64,000 nt of DNA from contig OY725503.1 in the NCBI GenBank assembly GCA_963281255.1, forward strand, positions 744,001 to 808,000, read 5' to 3'. The notes below the pieces were generated by a model. That model had not been told where the DNA came from, did not search any database, and worked only from the letters and a program-made list of their open reading frames with translations. Made by a program: the position numbers and the translations under genes. Source of the DNA: Aphrocallistes beatrix (Eukaryota; Porifera; Hexactinellida; Sceptrulophora; Aphrocallistidae). Positions within the stretch are counted from its first letter, which is position 1. Each line of letters begins with the position of its first letter. This document shows positions 1 through 9,758 of the stretch, piece by piece.

Positions 1-304
1 ATTTATTTTCTCAAATGATCGAAACGAGAAGTATTCATATACGGATATAGTTTGCTAATTTTGACATCACAATACTTGCTTTGATTTGAAAACTCAAAGA
101 AAAATTGTAAAATTAGGGGATTTTAGTTCATTAAGCGACCACTTTTAGGAAAAATTATGGCGAATTTTTATTAAAAAAAGCTTTATTTATACCTCAAAAC
201 TTGAAAACATTCGTCTTAAAATAGCGGGCAGAGTCTTCGGAAATACTAAACAGATACAATAATCAAATCAATGCATTCTAACACATATTCTGTGCCTCCT
301 TCAG
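1..304. other. Intron of the RhoGEF-like gene
   Basis: AT-rich sequence with no coding signal, ending in the acceptor used by the exon at 305. Nothing else is recognised. Confidence 0.4.
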
Positions 305-465
305 GTTGGTTCGAAGGAGAGCGGATGCGGGACGCCAAGCACGGATGGTTCCCGTCCAGTCACATGGTGGAGATTGTGAACGAGAACACTCGCTCTAAGA
401 ACATCCGCAAAGCTCAGGCGCTAAGGAGGATATCCACACTTATTAAATACAGCGATATTGTTTAA
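305..465 (+). CDS. Terminal exon of a Rho guanine-nucleotide exchange factor (ephexin-like), SH3 end
   Basis: Partial gene: only the last exon lies in the window. A pyrimidine-rich acceptor ends at 304; the exon opens in phase 1 and runs to a TAA at 463-465. The residues GWFEGERMRD followed by GWFPSSHMVEI match the second half of the C-terminal SH3 domain of ephexin-type RhoGEFs (NGEF/ARHGEF5/ARHGEF19 group), where a GWF-x-GERLRD loop is followed by the GWFPSS strand. In that family the SH3 follows DH and PH domains that activate Rho GTPases at the membrane; those must lie upstream, outside the window. The basic tail after the SH3 (KNIRKAQALRR) is also family-like. Other SH3 proteins cannot be excluded from so short a piece. 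Confidence 0.6.
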
Positions 466-1165
466 GAACTAGAGTTTCTGTGAGGTTTATTTTATTGAAT
501 TGAGTTGTGAGATGTTTGGAAGAGCGCGTAATGTTTTGTTTTGATGTTCTATTTCTGTTTACCTTTCTGTATGACTTGCAGAGTAATATTTCAGTGTGAT
601 GAAGTTTCAACATTAATATTCAAGTTAGCCAAATTCCGATTGCGTTTTGTTTGTAATCAAAAGCGAATAACATCTTTCTCTTATAAATAATTGTGATGAG
701 ACAGTGATACCAGACTTCCAAATTCTCTAATTCTAGATCTTACATGGAATTCATGTGTGTATTGGGGTTTTCTAGGGAGTACAAGAGAGAGGGACAACTT
801 ACTTCCCCTGAAAAATTGCCTTGCTCTCCCCTAAACGTCTGAATAAAGGTAACTATCATTTATACTGCAGCCAAACTCAACAGTTAACTTCAGTCTTTCC
901 TAAAAAGTGTCAAGTTGTCCCCTGATTTTTTCTTAGAAACATTTCTAGCCATATATTCATAATAAATCTTCGAACACACAATAATGAGTATTCAGGAAAT
1001 TTATTTTTAGCCATTTATAAATTTTGTTTACTTTATTGTAAACAAAGCATACCAAAGTTCATATCCCTAGAAACTTGCCAATTCTTTAATCAATTCCTAC
1101 AAACGAACAAAATCCTAGTGTTAAATTAATGCAGAATAAAATATTGGTAGATTGTAGACGTTATT
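466..1165. other. Intergenic: 3' UTR of the RhoGEF-like gene and NOB1 5' flank
   Basis: AT-rich, with several possible AATAAA-type polyadenylation signals (for example near 682 and 843). No gene or recognisable repeat is seen. Confidence 0.4.
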
Positions 1166-2386
1166 ATGGCTAAGCCTATCGGACATTTACTGGTGGATAC
1201 GTCTGCTTTCATAAAGCTTTCACAGCTCCACCAGTGGTCCGAAGACATCGGTACAGTGGCGGGAGTGGTTGAAGAAATCAGGAACAAAGACAGTCGTATC
1301 GCTCTAACCTCTCTTCTGCCTTACACGCTGCACGTGAAAAATCCCAGTGAGAAATCGCTACAGCATGTGATTGATTTCGCGAAAAAGACTGGCGATTTTC
1401 CAGCACTTTCCAGGACAGATTTGGTTGTGATTGCTGCGACGTACGAGTTAGAGTGCATCCATGGTGTGAATAAGGGAGAAAACTTGCTTTCGCAGCCGAA
1501 GCGCTCACTCAATGCTGAACCAGTTTCATTCGCGAAAATCCTCAAAGAACTGCCGGCACACCAAATCGGATTCTACGATGGGGAGTCAGGGAAATGTGAG
1601 ACTAGTCAAGATCCACAAACTTCAGAAAGTATTGGAAATGAGACCAAAACTGGCATCTTAGAAATAAACAAAGGTATAAGTGCTATGCAGATAGATGATT
1701 CAGTCCATCCCATGGAACATTCTAGAAATATGGATTCTAGTGCTGAGGAGTCGGTAGAGAGTAGTGATGACGGAGAAGGTTGGATAACATCATCTAACAT
1801 TAGTGACGTCACGACACTGTTAGGTGGCACTATACAGGAGACACCACATGACATACAAGTAGCCTGTATCACCTCTGACTTCGCCATTCAGAATGTGCTG
1901 CTACAAATGGGACTGCAAGTACTCTCCATTGACGGGATGCTCATAACACAGGTAAGACGGTATGCGTTGCAATGTAGAGTCTGCATGAAAAACACGTTTC
2001 AAATGGAGACCAAGAAGTGTACTGGATGTGGCTACGATCTTCTCATTCGCGTGCATGCTATCACAGAGAACGGAGGTATCACCTACAAGCCGTTGTCCGT
2101 GAAACAGTTCAGCAAACGAGGATTGCGGTTTTCAACACCTAAGCCGATTGGTGGACGTCATGGGAATGTTAGCACGAATCCGCGTAACAAGCCGCGTTAT
2201 TCTCGCAAAGTAGAATCGGTCAATCCCCTGGATATCGATTACGTCGCGAGAGAATCCCCGTTCAAGTACAAGGATGTGCACAGCCGGGGGGCTAATATCG
2301 GGTTTAAGATGGGTCCGAGGAGAACGAGTAAGAACCCTAACGAGGTAGCGAAGAAGGGGACACGGAGGAAGTCAAGAAGAATCTGA
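1166..2386 (+). CDS. NOB1: NOB1, PIN-domain endonuclease of 40S ribosome maturation
   Basis: Single-exon gene of 406 residues, close to the usual NOB1 length (about 410). NOB1 cleaves 20S pre-rRNA at site D to make the 3' end of 18S rRNA in late cytoplasmic pre-40S particles. The N-terminal PIN domain (about residues 8-110) starts with LLVDTSAF, giving the first catalytic Asp (D11); the VVEEIRNK helix supplies a catalytic Glu (about E37), and SRTDLVV a later Asp (about D85). A low-complexity acidic linker follows. The C-terminal zinc ribbon is visible as CRVCMK and CTGCGYDLL, and the tail is strongly basic, as expected for RNA binding. The ATG at 1166 is chosen because the conserved PIN strand begins a few residues after it. 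All key residues are present. Confidence 0.93.
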   Translation: MAKPIGHLLVDTSAFIKLSQLHQWSEDIGTVAGVVEEIRNKDSRIALTSLLPYTLHVKNPSEKSLQHVIDFAKKTGDFPALSRTDLVVIAATYELECIHGVNKGENLLSQPKRSLNAEPVSFAKILKELPAHQIGFYDGESGKCETSQDPQTSESIGNETKTGILEINKGISAMQIDDSVHPMEHSRNMDSSAEESVESSDDGEGWITSSNISDVTTLLGGTIQETPHDIQVACITSDFAIQNVLLQMGLQVLSIDGMLITQVRRYALQCRVCMKNTFQMETKKCTGCGYDLLIRVHAITENGGITYKPLSVKQFSKRGLRFSTPKPIGGRHGNVSTNPRNKPRYSRKVESVNPLDIDYVARESPFKYKDVHSRGANIGFKMGPRRTSKNPNEVAKKGTRRKSRRI

Positions 2387-2784
2387 TTAGTCAATTCTTT
2401 GGCAATTGTTAGCGAAATGCAATATTAAAAGTTATTAATGTGTTTGTAGTTAATTTTTCACATTCTAAGTATATAGTATGTACAGGATATGTCTTTTAGT
2501 CGAGTTTCAACTATTCTTCTAAGTTATTACGTATTTTCATAAGATCATGAATATGATGTATCATTCTATTTCAGTTTATAGGAAAAATGTATAGAAAGAA
2601 AATGTGCGAAATTTTGGCCATAGGTGTGGTTTCACACCTGTCCATAATTTCGTACCTTGGCCATAAACCCAAAAATGTTCCATACCTTTTCTTTTTATAC
2701 ATTTTGCCCCACTATGCACAATAGTAAATCATGTAGTAAATCAAACTTCGATTCAAACATAGAGGCGAATAAAATTATCACTAG
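2387..2784. other. Intergenic spacer, NOB1 3' flank
   Basis: AT-rich. A short inverted motif lies around 2610-2680 (GGCCATAGG and CTTGGCCATAA). No gene is seen. Confidence 0.35.
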
Positions 2785-3550
2785 TCCCAATGGATACTTG
2801 GTTTTCAGGCTTACCAAAAATTGTATTTGATCTATGCGTACAGTAGGGTAGTATTACATTTAGAATTTTAAGAATTAATTATCATTACTATTACGCTCTT
2901 GAATAGATTGGTTATAGGAATGGCTGATGCTAATCCCAAACGTGTGATAGCTTACTTTTATGGAAGGAATAACTCGGTAACACAAGTAAAAGGAAAGGTT
3001 ATCCAAATTTTAATTGTAAATCATAATGAAATTTATGAGTTGATGACAGACAGCCCAGTCCCACTTCGCATACGTGAAGCAGAGATTAAATTAGAGGCTC
3101 ATCGGCGTACAAAGTTTGAGTATTCTCTGTTTGTCAGTGCAGAGCAGTGTGCTCACACTAAACCAGTCACACAGTCACAGCACAACTCTCACTCCCAAAC
3201 TCCGTCACGACCATCTAGATACAAGAAAGGAGATTCAGTCACTCTACCCGTGGAAGAGGTCCATTCTGGTCTCATTAACGGTACTGTAGGGTACACTGGT
3301 AGACATAATAATATGGATGTTGTGGAGATTTGTGCAGATCAACATTCTACAACTTCTTCTGAAATCTCAAAGATTCGAGACAGATTTGAAGTACCAAACT
3401 TCCCTGATGAGAAGAGATTAAACGCCATGAAAGGATTCTCTCTCGTAGTCAGATCTGATGTGGTTATACCCAATGATCCTGCTACTTCATCTGGTGTTGA
3501 CAGAAATGAGAGTGGCGGTTTCCAAGAAACTCCTCAACCAGGAAATCCCC
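2785..3550 (+). repeat. Partial tandem duplication, copy 1 (CYLD 5' flank and exon-1 coding)
   Basis: This block is repeated at about 5203-6023. The match begins in non-coding DNA (GTCCCAATGGATACTTGG in both), passes through the start codon and covers about 200 codons. It includes small indels, such as 8 extra codons (PETTADTA) in the second copy only. The very high identity, even in non-coding flank, points to a young duplication. Confidence 0.9.
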
Positions 3551-5001
3551 ATTACAAACCCGGACTAAATATCTGGGATTTTTGTCCTAAAAGCAAACCC
3601 CCGAATGATTCGATGCTTGTACGACAACAACGAACTTCGCAGACATTGCTTACTCCAGAACCAGAAGAAAAACATTCTAATAACTATCCAAATCCAGAAT
3701 TGCCCGATAATAGTCAAGACATAAGCATATATCGATTCAGAGATAATCTACCATCTGTAGAAGGAATTAACCTAGAACAACTCGACCCTGTAGACCCAGT
3801 GAGGTATGTAGAAACTGTAGAAGAGAATGTGAGAGTGAGTAAGGAAAGGATCAATGAATTATTCAGCCTCGCACACCAAAAGCTAGAAGAGAAGAAAACG
3901 GCAATGTTCAAAAGTCTAGATAATTACGTGACTGAAATGAATAAGAAAGTAGCTGATTTGCTAAAAACTCGAGCTCAGTTTGTTAAAGCTATGGAAGATT
4001 TCGATGCTACACTCAATGTTAACACAGCTAATGAAGCAAAAGTTGGGATTATTAAAATCGTGAAAGAAAACATTGAAAAAGTTGACAAAGAAATCGAGGA
4101 TCTCGACATACATAAGCTAGAAGTGATTGAGAATACTGGCGATGATAATACCAAATATCCATGCTATGTTTCCAAGATATCTCGCAAATTCCGCACACCC
4201 AAATGGTGTAGTGTTGATAAAGGGACAGAACTAAACCAACTCTGTGATCCACACTCCATCGCTATTGACTCAGCGTTCAATAGAATGTACATAGCAGACC
4301 ATGCTATGCACAGAATACAAGTGTTCAACTGTAAGGGAGCATACATAGAGACTTTCTCCAACGCTCATACTTCACTTCCTGTTTATGTTTCATTGGTTCC
4401 TTCCAGTCTGTTGATATCATCTCCCAGCCTGAAGAAGCTCGTTTCGATCTCAAAAGAAAATGGAGCATTTCAAAGAGAGAAATCGTTTCCTCAAGGACTC
4501 ATAGGAATTGACTATGACGAGACGACACGATTGATATACGCCTGTACTGTTGATACGAATAAACTCTACTGTTTGGATGCTGAGTTAAACATTCGTAACG
4601 AGACACAGTTAGAAAGTGCTATGGGTGATACTCACCCACGCAATAGACTAGCAGTAGATTGTAAGGTGAGGAATGAAGAGGTATACGTTCTCTTTCCCTA
4701 CCGTGAAAAACAGGTCCATGTATTCGACTTGATGGGGAGGTTGAAGAGATCCATGCTAACTCGCGACTTTCTACACCTTGGATTCAGACTGTGTTTTACA
4801 CAGACAGGCGAAATGGTAGTGAGCGACGTGTCAGGTATGCAGGTAAAGATCTTCTCTCAGGAGGGAGAGCCAGTGAGAATGATTGGGCAGAACGGAGAGG
4901 GTAAGGGCAGGCTGTATCAGCCTACTGGGGTAGCAGTGACGGCTGAGGGACTGATTGTAGTCTGTGACCTGAAGACTGCGTTCATGCTACAGGCGTTCTA
5001 A
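2920..5001 (+). CDS. Chimeric protein: CYLD-type N-terminus, coiled coil, NHL repeats
   Basis: Intact single-exon frame of 693 residues from the first ATG (2920). Residues 1 to about 205 are nearly identical to the N-terminus of the CYLD gene immediately downstream, including the stretch SRYKKGDSVTLP with the look of a degenerate CAP-Gly fold. After PQPGNP the two diverge: a Pro/Ser-rich linker, then a coiled coil (about residues 305-410, rich in K/E heptads such as EEKKTAMFKSLDNYV), then a beta-propeller of NHL-type repeats (CDPHSIAIDSAFNRMYIAD, YQPTGVAVTAEGLIVVCD). NHL propellers normally bind protein or RNA. No USP catalytic domain, RING or B-box is present. Inference: a partial CYLD duplication put the CYLD promoter and N-terminus onto an NHL gene, so the product may compete for CYLD partners. 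Whether it is expressed is unknown. Confidence 0.75.
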   Translation: MADANPKRVIAYFYGRNNSVTQVKGKVIQILIVNHNEIYELMTDSPVPLRIREAEIKLEAHRRTKFEYSLFVSAEQCAHTKPVTQSQHNSHSQTPSRPSRYKKGDSVTLPVEEVHSGLINGTVGYTGRHNNMDVVEICADQHSTTSSEISKIRDRFEVPNFPDEKRLNAMKGFSLVVRSDVVIPNDPATSSGVDRNESGGFQETPQPGNPHYKPGLNIWDFCPKSKPPNDSMLVRQQRTSQTLLTPEPEEKHSNNYPNPELPDNSQDISIYRFRDNLPSVEGINLEQLDPVDPVRYVETVEENVRVSKERINELFSLAHQKLEEKKTAMFKSLDNYVTEMNKKVADLLKTRAQFVKAMEDFDATLNVNTANEAKVGIIKIVKENIEKVDKEIEDLDIHKLEVIENTGDDNTKYPCYVSKISRKFRTPKWCSVDKGTELNQLCDPHSIAIDSAFNRMYIADHAMHRIQVFNCKGAYIETFSNAHTSLPVYVSLVPSSLLISSPSLKKLVSISKENGAFQREKSFPQGLIGIDYDETTRLIYACTVDTNKLYCLDAELNIRNETQLESAMGDTHPRNRLAVDCKVRNEEVYVLFPYREKQVHVFDLMGRLKRSMLTRDFLHLGFRLCFTQTGEMVVSDVSGMQVKIFSQEGEPVRMIGQNGEGKGRLYQPTGVAVTAEGLIVVCDLKTAFMLQAF

Positions 5002-5202
5002 CACGGAGATGAGATGTTAAAGATAGCTTAGTTGATTCGTGATTTATATATTTTTACTTTTCTTAATTTCTTTATGCGTGGAACCAATGCTTGTATAATT
5101 ACGCAGTCGTTTGTATTATATACTACATGCTATGTATGCTTATCTTATAATGATGAATGGCAAGAGGAGGAAGGGGCCGGGAAGTATGTACTATCACCCT
5201 AG

Positions 5203-6023
5203 TCCCAATGGATACTTGGTTTTCAGACTCATTACCAAATTTGTATTTGATATATGCGTACAGTAGAGTAGTATTACATTTAGAATTCCAACTGTTTATC
5301 ATTACTATTACGCTCTTGAATAGATTGGTTATAGGAATGGCTGATGCTAATCCCAAACGTGTGATAGCTTACTTTTATGGAAGGAATAACTCGGTAACAC
5401 AAGTAAAAGGAAAGGTTATCCAAATTTTAATTGTAAATCATAATGAAATTTATGAGTTGATGACAGACAGCCCAGTCCCACTTCGCATACGTGATGCTGA
5501 AATTAAATTAGAGGCTCATCGGCGTACAAAGTTTGAGTATTCTCTGTTTGTCAGTGCAGAGCAGTGTGCTCCTGAAACAACCGCAGACACAGCCCACACT
5601 AAACCAGTCACACAGTCACAGCACAACTCTCACTCCCAAACTCCGTCACGACCATCTAGATACAAGAAAGGAGATTCAGTCACTCTACCCGTGGAAGAGG
5701 TCCATTCTGGTCTCATTAACGGTACTGTAGGGTACACTGGTAGATATAATAATATGGAAGTTGTGGAGATTTGTGCAGATCAACATTCTACAACTTCTTC
5801 TGAAATCACAAAGATTCGAGACAAATTTGAAGTACCAAACTTCCCTGATGGGAAGAGATTAAACGCCATGAAAGGATTCTCTCTCGTAGTCAGATCTGAT
5901 GTGGTTATACCCAATGATCCTGCTACTTCATCTGGTGACGACAGAAATCAGATTAGTAAGAAACCTTTTTCTGAGGCAGTTGGATTCGGTTTCCATGAAA
6001 ATCCTCAACCAGGAAATCCCCCT
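5203..6023 (+). repeat. Partial tandem duplication, copy 2 (in CYLD)
   Basis: Partner of the block at 2785-3550; it holds the 5' flank and most of CYLD exon 1. Confidence 0.9.
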
Positions 6024-6343
6024 TGCAATACGTACGGAACAATTTCAAGTAATATTCCCTTACATTAGAAAATTATTTTCTAAAAGCCCTTAATCATTAT
6101 AATTATAATTTTCTAGATGATTCAGCTTTTCCGAGCAATAAGTATTGTGAAGTGCCTCAATACCCACCTGAATCAGGTAATCAGGAATGCCAGATTCTCA
6201 GTTTAAGCAATGATGATCCCATTGCGGTGAGTTAATTGTTTCTTCACATTTTAGATATCCTTACTATTAAAACTCGATTATTGTATATCTATATATCTAT
6301 ATATATATCTATATCTATATCTATATCTATATCTATCTATCTA

Positions 6344-6410
<67 letters not shown>

Positions 6411-8677
6411 GTAACGAATTGATTGAAGAAACTGCCGGGCGCAGAAGGCTGATTTTTGGCATGTGGGAGTTTTTTGGCTATGGCTCCAGTAAGTTCTGAA
6501 TTCAGAGCAAAATGTCTACTCATCATGGAATTATGACGTCATTGTCACATTTTTAAAAGTTAAGCAACACAGTTATTCGGGCATAACTCAGCCATAATAG
6601 GAGATAGAAGGCTGAAATTTTAATAGAATCTGTATACTAACATACCTCACATATGATGCGACTTTCATCAAAAAATGATGACTCATCACTTTGTTATGAC
6701 GTCATCATTACGCATCAAAATTTTAAGATTGACAAATTTGGTGATTTTTCGAGTGATTTCGATTTTAAAACTAAGATGGACATATTTAGAGATGATATCT
6801 CCCTTATAATTAACCAATGTCACCTCCAGGCGACCGAAGGGAGCCTCCGGCGGACACAAAGTGTCCGCCAGCCGCGCAGCGCAAGCAAGCGAAGCGCGCT
6901 TGTGCCTATGAATCCTTAATTCACGCCTTAAATATTGAAATTAACTGACTTCGGTTTATCTACCTTCGGATTCCCTGGGGTATTTTCTATTTATAGTTTG
7001 GACCTCAAAACTTGTATAGCTTCCGCGCCCATGGCTTAAATTGGAAATGACGCTACAACATTCCAGGACTATGGCGGGTTATCCATTTTGACGAAATGTT
7101 TTTAATTTTATTAAAAATGTTATTTTATGTCGATTTTCCAAAACCAACATTCCGTCAAGATCGACGTAGCTTACGAGTATTTGTGTTATCACTGTGTGTT
7201 GTTTGCTTAGGTAGTGACGGATTACGGAGAATTGAAGGGTCGATTCAGACTAGTGAAGGTTTTTGAAGGATCGTACCATATCGGCATTGAGCTAGACCAT
7301 CGCCCTCCCGGGTCTTCTGCAGAATGGAAGACTCCGGATGGAGTCTTGTATGGTGATATAATATTTCATTGTAAACCTGGGCATGGCTGTCTGGTGCACA
7401 TCAGTAGATGTGTTTCTCGTGTTCAACAACGAGATCCAAATGCTCCTTTGGTTTCCAAAGAATCTACTCTAACAGGATCTCCTAATTTATTCGAGAATTC
7501 GGTTATAACAATAACAAGCACAGATGAAAACTATCCTCCACTGAAAGATGTAAAAGAAATTGTAGGTTTGAAGAAAGGCATTCAAGGACACATGAACTCG
7601 TGTTATATGGATTCTTCCTTATTTGGAATGTTTGCGTTTTCTAGCACTTTTGATCCACTTTTTTTAAAGGTTAGCGATAACGTTCCGTCTGATCTCACTC
7701 TCTCCATCCAGAGATATAATCATGTCAAAGAGATATTGAAAACTCGAATTGTGTATCCGCTTCGTAAATCTAAATTCGTACGTGCGGATCAAATAATGAT
7801 GCTTCGAGAAGAACTTTCAAATGCTGGCACAATCGACGGACTAATGGCAAACGAGAAAGATCCCGAAGAGTTTTTAAAGGTTCTTTTACAACATGTACTC
7901 AACGCAGAGCCGTACATACAACTGAAACAAGAGAATGAGGTTGTTAATGCGGAGTATATTTACCAAATCTTCTCCACTAAACAACCTGACATCACTCTAC
8001 CAACAGTTCAGTTCTTACTTGAACACTCTTTCAAGGAGCACAAGATTATTTTAGACAGTGCACCTCATGTTCTAATTCTACAGATGCCTAGGTTTGGAAA
8101 GGATTTCAAACTGTACCCCCGAATCTTTCCAAGTCTCCAACTCTCTCTAGACAATCTCATCTCCACCACATTCGTACCGAAATGCATTGTGTGCACAAAT
8201 GATGCACGTTTTAGATGTCCCAAATGTGAAGACATTCAATTGTTCTACTACACACACGTGTTCGTGTACTTCTGTGAGCGATGCGTGAACATTGTGCACG
8301 AGAAACGTCAAGATCATAAATTTCTCAAACTAACTCTGCCAAAGGGAATTGCTAATATGCCTCCGGCGAAGATGGAGCTGTTTGCAGTCTTGACAATCGA
8401 GACCAGTCATTACGTATGCTTCTCACGTTGTAAAGGCAGCTGGGTGATGTTTGATAGTATGGCAGATAGAGAAGGCTCGTCAGGTTTTGGTAGAAACATT
8501 CCTAAAGTGGTGGAACTCCCGTACTTAGCAGATTGGCTAGAATCTCCAGAGAAATTGCTAACGTGGATGGCATCAGATCGTTCTAAGAGAAATAACCCCA
8601 TCCCTGATTACGTGGATCGCATCACACGTGATACCTACCTGTGTATGTACCATTCTGAGCAGGTTAGCATGTTTTAA
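5337..8677 (+). CDS. CYLD: CYLD lysine-63/linear ubiquitin deubiquitinase, three exons
   Basis: Exons 5337-6048, 6117-6226 and 7211-8677 join in frame (phase 1, then phase 0) to about 762 residues; human CYLD has 956. CYLD removes K63- and M1-linked ubiquitin chains and restrains NF-kB/JNK signalling. Exon 3 opens with a CAP-Gly-like domain (GELKGRFRLVKVFEGSYH). The USP domain follows: the catalytic Cys is in QGHMNSCYMDSS (codon near 7601), the His in ETSHYVCFS and the Asp in FDSMADREG. The CYLD-specific B-box zinc insert is present as CIVCTNDARFRCPKC and FCERCVNIVH, and KDPEEFL and QMPRFGKDFKL match the family. The start at 5337 is chosen because it is the only start shared with the duplicated copy at 2920; an in-frame ATG at 5157 lies in duplicated flank. 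The third human CAP-Gly is not evident, and exon 1 is poorly conserved outside this locus. Confidence 0.92.
6281..6408. repeat. TA/TATC microsatellite in CYLD intron 2
   Basis: A run of TATC/TATA units passes into a pure (TA)n tract that abuts the Helitron-like element at 6408. Confidence 0.9.
6408..6902 (+). mobile_element. Helitron-like non-autonomous element, copy 1
   Basis: It begins TCTGTAACGAATTGATTG and ends in a GC-rich terminus with two hairpins: GGCGGACAC/GTGTCCGCC, then CAAGCG/CGCTTG at the very end. Related copies lie at 34207-34683 (minus), 45191-45962 (plus) and 56788-57240 (minus). No protein is encoded; CYLD intron 2 hosts it. Confidence 0.6.
6960..7075. mobile_element. Small element related to the TTAA insertion at 46137
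   Basis: Shares GTATTTTCTATTTATAG, the ATGGCTTAAA motif, GGAAATGACGC and the final TATGGCGGG with the element at 46137-46240. It lies in CYLD intron 2 and is a divergent copy. Confidence 0.5.
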
Positions 8678-9064
8678 GCTGATCTGAGTTCTACTTGAGA
8701 ACTTTCAGTTTATTTCATAACCTTGCCTTGTATAGTTTCTGAGTTAGAAAGATGAATTTAATTATTGACCTTTTGATGAACTTGTTTTAATTAATGATTT
8801 GAGTAATACTTTATTTTCTGTCTTTGTTTATTACCAAATGTTGTTGTATTCTCAATGTCTTAGTTTATATTTTTATTGATGGTTTTAGTATACGCGAATT
8901 TATTGGCTGTCTTTTCATCGATCTCTCCGTTATTTTAAAAAATACGTATATCCATGAGGAGTTATCAAATATTATAAAGTTATGTTACATGTGTTCCTGA
9001 CCTGTGGACCCCAGGTTGGGAATCACTGTCCTATCCAAATACAAAATACTAATATTCCCTTAAG

Positions 9065-9228
9065 TGGCCGTTTAAACGTTACGTAACGCTTCCAAGGGGG
9101 TACGGGGGTAGCAAAGTGTGACAGTCCTATCATTGTTGTACTACAAGATGGTCAAAATCGTGACATAGAGAAGGAGGGGTGTCTAAAATCAGAGAATTTT
9201 GCGTTACGTAACGTTTGAACGGTCCTAA
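9065..9228. mobile_element. MITE with GGCCGTTTAAACGTTACG terminal repeats, copy 1
   Basis: About 160 bp with inverted ends GGCCGTTTAAACGTTACG and CGTTACGTAACGTTTGAA(CGGTCC). A near-identical copy lies at 28781-28938. No coding capacity; superfamily not assigned. Confidence 0.7.
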
Positions 9229-9272
9229 CGAACCAAATACGAATACTGAAATACTGTTCAACCATATATATC

Positions 9273-9425
9273 GGACATACCTAATTTAAGGAACGGAACG
9301 GTTCAGTGCCATAGAAAATGGCTGGGAGACATCCGCGATATCGGGGACACTGTGTCCCCAGCGGGCATTCTAGCCTAATTTACGGAGTATTCTATCCTGT
9401 TCCATTTCGTAAATTAGGTCTGTCC
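9273..9425. mobile_element. CCTAATTTACGGAA-type palindromic MITE with a nested insert
   Basis: Ends GGACATACCTAATTTA and TAAATTAGGTCTGTCC are inverted repeats, flanked by an ATATATC-like duplication. Inside, about 9314-9393, sits a copy of the GGGACACTGTGTCCCC element also seen at 21138-21232 and 36398-36498. Confidence 0.65.
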
Positions 9426-9758
9426 AATATATCAGTATGCTTCGAACTTGCTTTGTTAGCCCAGATTTTGTCCATTGGAAGTTTATTTCTATTGAGATAT
9501 GATGGCCTCATTATCGACGATACCGCACAATATCAATTCCTTCGGTAACAGAACACTGTACATACAGATGCTAGATGTCTAATACATGTATTAATTATAA
9601 TGGTCAATTCAGTGGTTTATTACCTATTATAGGTAACTAATACAGTATTCAGTATATGTACACTGAATAGACGCAGACGCAATACTAATTAGTCAACTAG
9701 AATGTGTGTATATATAGTACTAGTATAGAATAAATAATGATCTTGAATTGTGAATAGA

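Larger units (their letters stand above)
8678..9758. other. Intergenic between CYLD and arrestin
   Basis: Contains CYLD 3' flank, a short remnant at about 9000-9025 (TGGACCCCAGGTTGGGAA, a hAT-like end), the element at 9065-9228 and the nested pair at 9273-9425. The rest is AT-rich with no gene. Confidence 0.5.

Noticed and set aside
5157-5336. Upstream in-frame ATG extending CYLD by 60 residues
   Set aside because: The region is duplicated 5' flank, and copy 1 has no equivalent start; the conserved start is 5337.
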